From Humulus lupulus (Eukaryota > Streptophyta > Magnoliopsida > Rosales > Cannabaceae): 64,000 nucleotides of DNA. Where the stretch lies: assembly GCF_963169125.1 (NCBI RefSeq), contig NC_084794.1, forward strand, positions 71,074,665 through 71,138,664, given 5' to 3'. The notes under the pieces were generated by a model. It was not told where the DNA came from, made no database searches, and was given only the letters and a program-made list of their open reading frames with translations. Shown piece by piece: positions 48,181 to 58,640 of the stretch; positions within the stretch are counted from its first letter, which is position 1; each line of letters starts with the position of its first letter. A program made the translations under genes and the position numbers.

Positions 48181-48672
48181 AAGAAAAATTATTTTAAAAA
48201 ATCAATAAAAGACTAAAATGATTTAAAATTCATTTTAAATATATTTAAGTTTAAAAATATTTTTTAAAAGAAAAAATAAATTGTTACAATTAAAAAAAAC
48301 ATATTCCCTTCTTCTTTATTCTTTTTTATTAATTTTTCTAATTACTTTCTATTATTTTATTCTTGCCCCTAAAATTATTTTAAAAATTAAATACATATAT
48401 ATTTATATATATAATATTATATATTTAAAATGTACTAATTTTAAAATAAATATATAAAACTTAATTAATAAAAAATATTGGGCAAAAATGAAAGAACATA
48501 AATTAATTAGAAAAATATTTAAAGAAAAAATAAAGAAGAAGAAGGGAGTATGTTTTTCTTATTTGTAACAATTTAGTTTTTCTTTTAAAAAATATTTTTA
48601 AACTTAAATGTATTTAAAATGAATTTTAAATAATTTTAGTCTTTTATTGAATTTTTTTAATAATTTTTTCTT
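48181..48672. repeat. Foldback: about 160-bp arms of a large inverted repeat
   Basis: The left arm 48181-48343 and right arm 48498-48672 are reverse complements with few differences. Shared blocks include AATAAAGAAGAAGGGA.TATG, TTGTAACAATTTA and TTTAAAATGAATTTTAAAT. Pairing seems to extend weakly into the loop (GGGCAA.AATGAAA). The transcript would form a long hairpin. It begins where hAT homology ends, so it is probably a separate MITE or foldback element. Confidence 0.8.
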
Positions 48673-49165
48673 AATTTTTTTAAGAACTAATGGAAAAATA
48701 GATTTTAAAATTTTTATAATTAAAGGAGGCACAATTTGGTAGTTGTCAAAGTTTGCAGGACAAAAATACTAATTATTGTATGCAAATCGTAATAGGAGAA
48801 AATTTAACATATTGTATATTTTAGGGGGCACAATCTAGTAATGTTAAAAGTTCAGGGGGCAAAAATATTATTTATTAAAAAACAATTGGAAATTGGAGAC
48901 TAAAGTCCTCATTCTTTCGAAATTGAAACATTTAAGTCCCTGATCCTTTATTTTTTTAGTGGCAGTAGTCCCTAACATTCATGTTTAGCTCTCATTCTAA
49001 CGGGCGGAGAACAATTTGGAGAAAATGTGCAATAATTATGTAATGTTGGAGACTTTTGCCAAAAAAAAAAAAGAGACTTCAATGCTACACTTGTGAAAGA
49101 GATTTAAATGCCATAAGTGATAGTCAGAATCCCGTGATCCACAGGGGGAAAGACCGGGTAAAAGC
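48673..49165. other. Spacer before the Cassandra LTR
   Basis: AT-rich. It carries two similar phrases (AGGAGGCACAATTTGGTAGT at about 48724 and AGGGGGCACAATCTAGTAAT at about 48823), a diverged direct repeat about 100 bp apart. A purine tract, ACAGGGGGAAAG, at 49141-49152 precedes the LTR. Confidence 0.45.
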
Positions 49166-49489
49166 TGTGCAATCCCACATCTCCCGGGGAAGGTCAAGTG
49201 TGATGATTCTAAGACTGTGTAGGTATGGGACTACACAGTTGAAGATGACTTAAATGGATTGATAGGTACTACATATGCCAACAAGATGCATCTTCTTTTC
49301 GGTAGTCCATCACTTAAGAACTCCAAAGTTAAGTGTGCTTGACCTGGAGTAGTCTCATGATGGGTCACCTCTTGTGAAGTTTTCCCAAGAAGCGTGTGAG
49401 TGAGGACAAAGCACGCTGGAAAGACTATTGTTGGTTTTCAGGGTCAGTCGTCATTCCAGGAAGCAACCATAGTGACGTGGGGCGTTACA
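49166..49489 (+). repeat. Cassandra-type TRIM LTR with 5S rRNA-like promoter
   Basis: It begins TGTGCAATCCCACATCTCCC and ends GACGTGGGGCGTTACA, as Cassandra LTRs do. The 49318-49385 segment (GAACTCCAAAGTTAAGTGTG, then GGAGTAGTCTCATGATGGGT) is the 5S-like Pol III promoter known in this family. The purine tract just upstream suggests a 3' LTR, but no second LTR is present and the flanks AAAGC/TTATA do not form a TSD, so it is a remnant. It is not a functional 5S gene. Confidence 0.88.
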
Positions 49490-50176
49490 TTATACTTGTA
49501 AAAGAATAGGGAATTTAACCGCCAATTTCCCTAATTTATATAATGAAGAAAGAGATCAGATCAGTCGCACTTTATTTATTTCATGTTTCAAAAGGCAATT
49601 CGTGTCCTCGTAATATATGTAGCATATTTAGATGAAAAAGAAAATAAGTTGATCTATATATGTAACGCCCTACTACCCAGGGAACGTTACGCTGTGTACT
49701 TTAAACAGTGCTAAACTAGCTAACCGAGTCATTTGGCCATAATCATGTAACTAAATGTAATTAATGGTTTAGGGTTAAAAAATTTGGTCAAAGATACAAC
49801 GTTTCACTAAAACGTTTACTGAATACATTGGGATCCCAAAATATATTTTAAAGGTTAATTGCGGTAAAAGATTTACAACCAGCCGACCTAAGCGGCAAAA
49901 TAGGGTTTAACTCTAGTTCCTCTTTAAACCCTCGGCTGTGGTGGTCGAGCAGCCGCATATGTACACATCGTCACCTAAGCTCTCCAACTCAAGGATGGTC
50001 CAGCTTTCTTTTACCTTTACCTGCACCACATAGCACTCGTGAGCCAAGGCTCAGCAAGAAAACTCAACATGCTCATAAACAGATAATAACATGTCACTAA
50101 ATCACAATAAGCATGCCTAGCAGTCATAACCCTATTCATGCATGCAAGCAAGTCCAAATAAATGATTATGGGGTCC

Positions 50177-50360
50177 TGCTCCCTGAATAGACGACTAATG
50201 AGTCTATCTCTGGGGATATGCTCCCTGAATAGATGACTAATGAGTCTATCTCTGGGGATTTGCTCCTTGAATAGATGACTAATGAGTCTATCTCTGGGTA
50301 GGTGACTAATGAATCTCTCTCTGGGTAGAGGACTAATAAGTCTCTCTCTGCGACTCTGCG
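50177..50360 (+). repeat. Tandem repeat, 42-bp units plus shorter derivatives
   Basis: TGCTCCCTGAATAGA.GACTAA and following recur at 50177, 50219 and 50261 with near identity. Two or three truncated units of about 26 bp (GACTAATGAATCTCTCTCTG) then follow. Confidence 0.8.
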
Positions 50361-51677
50361 CCCTAAGCCATGTGACGTTTTAGTCACCTGCGCCTTTTGG
50401 CCTTGGCTCTAAGTAATTAGCCTTTGGACTAGACAAGCGCTTTAGTTTTCTTCGACCTTAGGGTCAGTCAAGCATTTAATGCTCATGTTTATTAGATCTA
50501 ATCATTTTGGCTATGCGTTCAATACGCTAATGCCGCTCTTGACTTATAGGTCAATTCCATACAACCAGCGCTCAGTACTATTGCCGATCATGACTGATAA
50601 GTCAAGACTTCACGACCAGTACAACACCAATGTCGTTTCTGACTAATGAGTCAGTGCCACTCACAAGTAAGCAATGCATCCAGGCATATATCATATGTCA
50701 AATATCCAAATATAAGGCATTCAACATGCTTACTCAACATTCACCAGCATAATTATGATCATGCACATTTACAGAGACTCAAGCTCTGACCAATTCCATA
50801 TTCAATATTCATGCCATGCCATAATCACATGTATCATATACATCACATGCATCAAATACTGGGTGCAGTTTTCTTACCTTTGGTCCAAGCACAAGTTACC
50901 AATAAATGACCCTCAAGCACGATCATGTTTCCAAGTCCCCTAGCGATAACCTAATCACAACCATAATATAGCATCCTGTCAAAAATGAGTAAATAAATAC
51001 TTTCGGACCAAATCCTAGCCTCCGGGACGTCAAATCCTATCAAACCGGGTAGTAAGATCAATCCCGAGCCCTTAGGTTTAAGTTCCCATGACTTAAAATC
51101 CATTTTGGCCATTTCAGCCCTTTTGGGCTGCAACCCCAAAAACCCAGGCCGCAGCCTGATCAAGAACAGGGGCTAAACCCCTCTCTGTCTGTGTCGTGGG
51201 CCACGGCCTGACAAAAAGGGGCAGTGGCCCAAAGTGCCCCCAACAGCTAAAAACCTCATTTTTTTCAAGCCTGGGCCGCGACACACAATAAAAGGGTCGC
51301 AGCCCAACCATGAACATAACCAATAACTCTATTTTTCCCATTTTAAAATCTTGCAAAAATCTATCCAAACATACCCAAATCTCATAAACAAAGTTCCCAA
51401 TCATCTCAATGGACCAAAACCATCAAAACCCAAGCTTTGAACCATTCAAAAACTCCTCAAAACGAAAAAACAAATTTCAAAATTTAAGAAACTTTAGGAA
51501 ACGGAAACTTGAAAATTCAAAGCTTAAATTACCTCTGATTATGTCGTTTCCCAACTAAATCCTTCGACTAATAAGCTTCTAATATTTCCTTGAATTGTTA
51601 TGCCTCGATCCTTGCTTGAATCCGAGTCCTAAAACTCGAGTTTCCTCCAAAAATGCGATCGATGTCAAAAAGGGAAA

Positions 51678-51679
<2 letters not shown>

Positions 51680-51724
<45 letters not shown>
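51680..51724. repeat. (AG)n microsatellite
   Basis: About 22 AG units in the LTR. The sister LTR has a shorter CT run at 6122-6140. Confidence 0.95.
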
Positions 51725-51731
<7 letters not shown>

Positions 51732-52330
51732 ACGTTCTTTTTATTTCTGACAGGTTACTTCGAGTTAAGTAACCTCAAGCAAATCCTAATGCTCGGGGTC
51801 CCGAAAACACCCCCTAGGGTAAAATAGTCAAAATTCCCATAATTCCCTCCTGATCTCACTAACTCCCAATTTATCATCAAATATTTATTCTCATTACCCA
51901 ATATCCCGGTAATGGGCTAAATACCCAAAATACCACTTGACTCACTCCGAGTCAAGTATGAATCTCGTTGTGACTTTCCCACTAGCTTGCTCCCTAGGAT
52001 CGTCTCGTGCCGAGTAACCCAAACATACTCACATAATAATGTGGTCCCACACATATATCACATATATGCCAAATATACCCAAAACATGCCAAATTATGAA
52101 AATTGTCCAATTAAACAGAAATGGGACTACATGCATATTTAATACACCTAAACATGCATATCAAGTCATATTATAATATAACTCACATAATAACATAATG
52201 ATACACATAAATATCACAAAATCACATAATTCCATAATTTTCCATCCCGACCCCCTAATTAAGGCCCTAAGCCTTATTAGGAAATTTTGGACGTTACAGA
52301 TTGCGTATCATAATTTACCGATCAAGTTTT

Positions 52331-52348
52331 TGGCGCCGTTGCCGAGGA
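52331..52348 (+). other. Primer binding site matching tRNA-Asp
   Basis: TGGCGCCGTTGCCGAGGA differs by one base (A for G at position 15) from the complement of the plant tRNA-Asp 3' end. This PBS is typical of Athila and Tat elements. It lies 33 bp after the neighbouring LTR end. Confidence 0.85.
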
Positions 52349-52552
52349 CTTAATATTCAATATCAAAATTGATTGTTTTTTATTCTAATTTGGTTTTTCT
52401 ATTTTACACTCATTCGGATCGAGGTTGTATTGTGTTTAAGAAATTATTGGTATATGCGAGGAAGTAGACAAAAGGAACTCATACCGATAGATCTTGAAAT
52501 TAAGAGAACGTGCTGACAAAACTGAAAGATAAAGAGAAGGTTGTATTTTGCC

Positions 52553-54180
52553 ATGGCTGAGAATGCAAATAACGGTGTCAACAACAATGCAAATCTGGGT
52601 AATGTGGGTAACGTAGCAGTTGAGGCTGACCCGCCATTAAGAAATTAGGTACTCCATACTCTTATGGGGATACATTCAAGTATTCATCCTCCTACTATAG
52701 ATGCGAATTATTTTGAGATAAAACCCTCGATCATTCAGATGGTACAGAATTGTGTACAATTCGGGGGATTACCAAACGAGGATCCAAATCTCCATATTAC
52801 CAACTTTTTAGAGCTGTGTGCGACATTCAAAATGACCAGGGTGAATAACGATGCTGTCAGATTACGATTATTCCTATTTTCGTTAAGTGACAGAATTAAG
52901 AGATGGTTGAATTCATTACAAGTCAATTCTATAGTCACTTGGGAAGACTTGACTCAGAAATTCCTTGGTAAATAATTTCCTCCTACGAAGTCAGCCCGAT
53001 AAGAGGAGAGATTAATAAATTCCATCAGCTGGATGGGGAGTCTTTATATGATGCGTGGGAACGTTTTAAAGAGTTTCAAAGGAAGTGCCCACATCATGGA
53101 ATAGAGAAGTGGTTGTTGGTGCACACGTTTTACAATGGATTGGGGGGAAATACAAGGGAAATTATTGATGCAGCATCGGGAGGAGCGTTTATGAGAAAAA
53201 GCGCTAATGAAGCTTATGAATTAATGGAAGAGATAGCCATGAATAACTACAATTGGCCCACTGAGTGTGAGAATAAGAAGGTGGTAGGAGTCTTAGAGGT
53301 TGATCATATTGCTTTATTGACCGCTTAAGTGGCATCTCTAACCAAGCAATTGCAACGGAATAACCTCGTCGCCCAAGCAATGCAAGTACAGAATGTAATG
53401 AGTTGTGAGGTTTGTGGGGGTCCGCATTCTTATGAACAATGCTCGAGCACTACTAGTTGCTCAACAGACGTAAACAATTTGCCTTTGGAATAGGCACAGG
53501 TTATTGGTAACTTTCCAAGACCTGCACCCAACACTTACTCAAATTCATATACTCTTGTGTGGAAGAATCACCCTAACCTGTCTTGGAAAAATAACCAAGG
53601 GTTACAACCGCAGTATCCACCTCATCAACCGACTTATGGACTACATTCTAGGCCCTATTATGACCCAAATCCACGACCATCTCATCCACCACCACATCCT
53701 CCAATGAACTCAACAACAACTCAGCTAGACCAATTAAATCAATTCATGACAGAGACAAGGTCGTCAATCAGGAATTTGGAGACACAAATGGGTCAGTTGG
53801 CTAAACTAGGTTCTAGTAGACAGCAAGGGAATTTGCCTAGTTCCATAGAGGTAAATCCCAAAGAGCAATGTCAAGCTGTCACTTTGAGGAGTGGGACTAA
53901 GTATGACGGGCCTATAGTGGTTGACAAGGGAAAGAAGATATGGGATAAAATCCTACTAGTCCAGCACAAGAGGAGGTTACTAAAGACCTTCCAAAGACAG
54001 AGAAGCCAAAATACACCAAGCCTACACCAAGGATTCCTTATCCTTAACGGTTCCGAAAGGCCAATCTTGACAAAAAATTCTCAAAATTTCTTGAGGTATT
54101 TAAGAAACTTCACATTAACATTCCTTTTGCAGAGGCTCTAGAAAAAATTCCTAGTTATGTGAAGTTTATGAAAGAGATAT
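52553..54180 (+). pseudogene. Athila gag
   Basis: ATG 52553 (MAENANNGVNNNANLG...) meets a TAG at about 52646. The conserved core follows at 52690-52975 with [19 protein letters not shown] and [20 protein letters not shown]. After a frameshift it continues at 53000-53330 (SLYDAWERFK, then VHTFYNGLGGN). A knuckle-like CEVCGGPHSYEQC is near 53407-53445, and a Pro/Gln-rich part at 53557-53740. The tail reads LNQFMTETRSSIRNLETQMG. Confidence 0.82.
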
Positions 54181-54249
54181 TGTCTAATAAGAGAAAATAG
54201 AGGATTATGAAACTATGGCATCGGTAGAAGAGTGTAGTGCTATTATTCA

Positions 54250-55203
54250 AAAGAAACTTCTGTAGAAGTTAAGAGATCCGGGTAGCTTCACTATACCTTG
54301 CACCATTGGGAACTTTCATTGTGAGAGGGCTTTATGTGATTTGGGTGCAAGTATTAATTTAATGTCGCTGTCCGCATTTAGAAGACTTGGTTTAGGGGAA
54401 GCTAGACCCACTATTGTTACTCTTCAATTGGCTGACCTTTCATTAACACACCCCCGAGGTATTATAGAGGACGTTATAGTAAAGGTAGATAATTCATTTT
54501 CCCAGCAAATTTCATTGTATTAGATTTGGAGGAAGATGAGGAAGTGCCTATTATATTGGGAATACCATTTTTAGTAACGGGGCAAGCTTTGATAGATGTC
54601 CAGAAGGGTGAGTTAAGGCTCAGAGTACAAGGTGATGAGGTAGTTTTTAATGTTTTTAAAGCCTTGCAATATCCTTCAGCTAGTGACAATTGTTTCAGTA
54701 TTAGTGTATTGGAGGAACAAGGTAAAGGGGTCAAGTCTATTGAGGATCCACTTGAGTTAAGTTTGGTTGCAAGTCCTGAAGAGTGTGATGGTACTGAAGC
54801 CAGTGAATATGTTAAGTGGTTGAACTCATCAGGGCAAATTTATAAAAAGAAATATGAGGAATTAGGGCAAGTTCCTGAGAGACCTCTCCCATCTATTGAG
54901 AAGCCACCAGTTCTTGAGTTAAAGACTTTACGGAATCATCTTAAGTATGCTTATTTGGGTAAGAATGAAACTCGCCTGGTTATTATTTCAGCTTCATTGT
55001 CTCTGATTGAAGAAGAGAAGCTACTTAGGGTGTTGATGGTTCACAAGCTAGCAATTGTGTGTACTTTAGCACATATCAAGGGTATAAGCCCTTCAACGGT
55101 GATGCACCATATATTAATGGAGGAGGATAGTAAGCCTAGTACCGATGCTCAGATGAGGTTTAATCCTTCAATGAAGGAGGTGGTAAGGAAGGAAATCCTT
55201 AAA
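54250..55203 (+). pseudogene. Athila aspartic protease and linker to RT
   Basis: CTIGNFHCERALCDLGASIN gives the active-site region (DLGAS) near 54300-54360, then TIVTLQLADLSLTHPRGIIE. A frameshift near 54500 leads to the next open frame (54526-55203) with DEEVPIILGIPFLVTGQALI, a flap-and-end protease motif. The linker follows, with LPSIEKPPVLELKTLRNHLK and a protein-like stretch to the RT start. Confidence 0.8.
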
Positions 55204-55962
55204 TGATTAGATGAAGGGGTAATTTACCCAAATATCTGATAGTGCATATGTTAGTCCTGTTTAGGTAGTCCTGAAGAAGGGTGGCATGATGGTGGTTAAG
55301 AATGATAATAATGAACTGATTTTGACTCGCATGGTGATGGGGTGGAGAATTTGTATAGACTACCGTAAACTGAATAAGGCAACCAGAAAAGACCATTTCC
55401 CCTTGCCTTTTGTAGATCAGATGTTGGACAGATTGGCAGGCCATCCTTATTACTGTTTCTTGGATGGGTATTCGGGATACCATCAATTCCCATAGCACCG
55501 GAGGATCAAGAAAAGACTACATTCACGTGCCCTTATGGAACATTTGCATTTTAGAGAATGCCATTTGGGTTATGTAATGCTCCAGCAGCCTTTCAGAGAT
55601 GTATGATGTCTATCTTCTCAGACATGGTGGAAAAAGGTATAGAGATCTTTATGGATGACTTTTCAGTCTTTGGGCCTTTTTTTTATGGATGTTTAGCTAA
55701 TTTGGAGAGGGTTTTGAAAAGACGCGAGGAGTTGAATTTAATATTAAATTGGGATAAATGTCACTTTATGGTGACAGAAGGAATAGTCTTGGGTCACAAA
55801 ATTTTACGCCATGGTATTGAGATAGACATGGCCAAGATATCTACAATAGAAAACTTATCTCCACTGGTGTCTGTTAAGGGGGTTCATAGTTTTTTGGGCC
55901 ATGCTGGATTTCATAGGAGGTTTATAAAGGACTTTTCAAAAATTTTGAAACCCTTATCTACT
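55204..55962 (+). pseudogene. Athila reverse transcriptase
   Basis: WRICIDYRKLNKATRKDHFP and LDGYSGYHQF (55340-55495), then a small frame break, then MPFGLCNAPAAFQRCMMSIF and FMDDFSVFG (55558-55675), which holds the MDD form of the catalytic box. It ends at KPLST, where the solo LTR is inserted. Confidence 0.85.
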
Positions 55963-57010
55963 TGTTATCCCCAAAATTTTGAAAATGATGACGTGGCGAT
56001 AGAAATGACAAGTGGCAAGGAATAGTTGGGTGATCTGGCTTAGCAGCAGCACAGTACATCAATGAAGAGTTTTGACTACATGAGAGGTGTCACGTCCAAG
56101 CCAAGTGATTGGTCGGACTTTGGTCCGAGGTGCAGTCCAAAGGCATGGTCGGACTTTGGTCCGAGGAGAGCCCAAGGGTGTGGTCGGACTTTGGTCCGAG
56201 GAGCAGTCCAAGGTGTGGTCGGACTTTGGTCCGAGGAGAGCCCAAGGGTGTGGTCGGACTTTGGTCCGAGGAGCAGTCCAAGGTGTGGTCGGACTTTGGT
56301 TTGAGGAGTAGTCCAAGGGCGTGGTCGGACGCATGTCTGAGGAGAGACAAAGGTCTGGTCCTTATGCATATGTCCAGCAAGTGCATAGTTGTCCAAATTG
56401 AGAAATGGCATGCATATGTCTGACCAGCACTTGTATGTATCCAACATGCATGTGTTCGACCAGAAGACGATATTCATCAACCAAATAGTTCAGACTGCGT
56501 CAAATTCCCAGAAACGGCTTCAGCAAGAATCGGTCTGGGCATCTGCGGGAATCTCTCATTCTTCGCTCAAATTGAGGATTATGTTGTATTTCGAATATTT
56601 CTTGTAATTTAAATATAATACGAATAATAAAATATCCCGATCTTAGGGGGATATCAGTTTCTGATCCCAAGCCTATAAATAGAGGGTTGATGGGATCAGA
56701 AAAGGACTTTTGGCAATTGGAATTTTTGGTCTGAGTTTTCTAGAGAGAGAAAGTGCGAGAGAACTCTTTTGTGTTATGAGAATTTACACTGAAGAAACTC
56801 AGTTGACTAAGGTTCATCTGATCTTGAGTGTAGATAAATTAATCAAATCTCTAAGTGGATTAGACTATTACCAACTGATTGGGGGTGAACCACTATAAAA
56901 ATTGCGGGTGTTCTTTGTTTTCTTTATTAAACTGTCTGTGTCGTTTGAATTCTCTTGAAGGTTTGTCATTTTTGACGTTCTCACGTCGTTGGCTAAAAGC
57001 GCAGTCAACA
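55963..57010 (+). repeat. Solo LTR inside the Athila pol, TSD CTACT/TTACT
   Basis: It starts TGTTATCCCCAAAATTTTG and ends GCGCAGTCAACA. The 5-bp flanks are CTACT (55958-55962) and TTACT (57011-57015). Joining the flanks continues the RT frame into the RNase H segment. A TATA box, GCCTATAAATAGAGG, is near 56671-56685. It contains the 35-bp hairpin array at 56111-56345. Frames in all directions over that array are repeat artefacts. Confidence 0.88.
56111..56345. repeat. Tandem array of seven 35-36 bp units, each with a hairpin
   Basis: Units start with GGTCGGAC at 56111, 56147, 56182, 56217, 56252, 56287 and 56323. Most contain CGGACTTTGGTCCG, a 5-bp stem with a 4-nt loop. The linkers alternate between GAGCAGTCCAAGGTGT and GAGAGCCCAAGGGTGT, so a 70-bp higher-order unit is visible. 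The last unit is degenerate. Confidence 0.95.
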
Positions 57011-58640
57011 TTACTCTACTTATGAATGGTGTGGTATTTAACTTTGATGTTGAATGTGTAAAGGCATTTAACACACTGAAGGAGAAATTGGTGTCTGCTC
57101 CGATTGTTGTATCACCGAATTTGGATGTTCCTTTTGAATTGATGTGCGATGCGAGTGATTATGCAGTAGGAGCGGTTCTGGGACAGCGAGTTGACAAGGT
57201 ATTCCAAACGATTTATTATGCTAGTCGAACCTTGAATGATGCTCAATTAAATTATGCAACTACTGAGAAGGAATTACTTGCAATTGTCTTTGCATTCGAC
57301 AAGTTCAGGGCATATTTAATTGGTAATAAGGTAATTGTCTATACATATCATTCCACTATTAAGTACCTTATGATCAAGAAGGATGCTAAACCTCGCTTGA
57401 TTCAATGGGTCATATTATTGCAAGGGTTTGATACGGAAATTCGTGACAAAAAGGGGACAGAAAATCTAGTTGCAGATCATTTATCTAGATTGGAAAAAGG
57501 AGAAGAGCCTAATGAGAAAGATGAACAAATTGATGAAAACTTCCCGGATGAACATTTATTTTCCATTGAAAGTGAAGAAAAGCTACCTTGGTTTGCTGAT
57601 TTTGCCAATTATTTGGTAGCTAAAGTTGTGCCTCTGGACATGTCAAGGCAACAACTCAAAAAGTTCTATTCGGAAGTCAAGCATTATTATTGGGATGAGC
57701 CCATTCTCTTTTGTCATTGTGTTGATCAAGTAATTAGAAGATGTGTCCCAAAAGAGGAGATAATATTCATTCTTACTCATTGCCATACTTTACATTGTGG
57801 TGATCACTTTGGAGGAACAAGGACAGCAGCAAAAGTTTTGCAATGTGGGTTTTATTGGCCTACATTATTTAAAGATGCTAGTGCCTTTGTTAAGAGTTGT
57901 GATCGTTGCCAACGAACCAGTAACATATCAAGAAGAGATCAAATGTCGATGACTGGAATTCTAGAAGTTGAGTTGTTTGATGTGTGGGGGATAGATTTTA
58001 TGGGGCCTTTCCCGTCATCTTATAATAACAAGTATATTTTACTAGTAGTAGATTATATTTCTAAATGGGTGGAAGTTGCAGCAACTCCTACTTATGATTG
58101 TAAGGAGGTACTTAAATTCCTTCATAAAAATATTTTTACCCGGTTCGGTACTCCAAGAGCATTTATTAGTGACAGAGGAAGTCATTTTTGCAACAAGTCA
58201 TTCACAACTTTATGTGCTCATTATGGAGTTCATCATCGAAAGGCCTTGTTCTATTATCCACTTGCTAATGGTCAAGCAGAAGTGTCAAACCAGGAGATTA
58301 AAAGTATTTTGGAGAAGACTGTAAATACATCAAGGAAAGATTGGTCGAAAAGCTTGATGATTCATTGTGGGCATATCTCACAGCTTTCAAGACTCCGATT
58401 GGTTTGTCACCATATCAACTGGTGTTTGGAAAGGCATGTCATTTACCGGTGGAACTTGAGCACCGAGCTTATTGGGCAGTAAAAAATTTGAACGTTGATT
58501 TATTTATGGCAAGACAGAATAGGCTTCTGGAGTTGAACGAGCTTGATGAATTTCGAAATGAAGCCTATGAAAATGCAAGGATTTATAAAGAAAAGTCTAA
58601 GGCATTTCATTTCATGATAAAATGATAATTGGGAAGGATT
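57011..58640 (+). pseudogene. Athila RNase H and integrase
   Basis: RNase H starts with [20 protein letters not shown] and [19 protein letters not shown], and continues with [19 protein letters not shown]. The integrase HHCC finger is H-x3-H then CDRCQR (57780-57915). The core has [30 protein letters not shown] and [13 protein letters not shown] 1-nt frameshift near 58340 separates the end ([20 protein letters not shown] to about 58625). Apart from that break and the N-terminal cut it is almost intact (497 aa open). Confidence 0.88.

Larger units (their letters stand above)
49661..52298 (+). repeat. Large LTR (2.6 kb), same family as 5582-8913
   Basis: It starts TGTAACGCCCTACTACCC and ends TTTTGGACGTTACA, and aligns with the reversed LTR at 5582-8913. 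It includes the shared CCTGCACCA...GAGC..AGGCT.AGCAAGAAAAC block near 50020-50068. It holds a 42-bp tandem repeat at 50177-50300 and a GA tract at 51680-51724. The flanking pentamers (ATATA before, GATTG after) do not match. It abuts the Athila leader directly but cannot be its LTR, since the Athila 3' LTR begins differently at 61264. No gene inside. Confidence 0.75.

Noticed and set aside
49318..49385. 5S rRNA gene
   Set aside because: Only the internal part matches, with substitutions, inside a Cassandra-type LTR.
56111..56345. Possible CRISPR-like array
   Set aside because: The units are contiguous with near-identical linkers and no unique spacers, in a plant LTR.
56059..56480. Several overlapping frames on both strands at the 35-bp array
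   Set aside because: All are translations of the same tandem repeat in an LTR; frames stay open because the repeat lacks stops.
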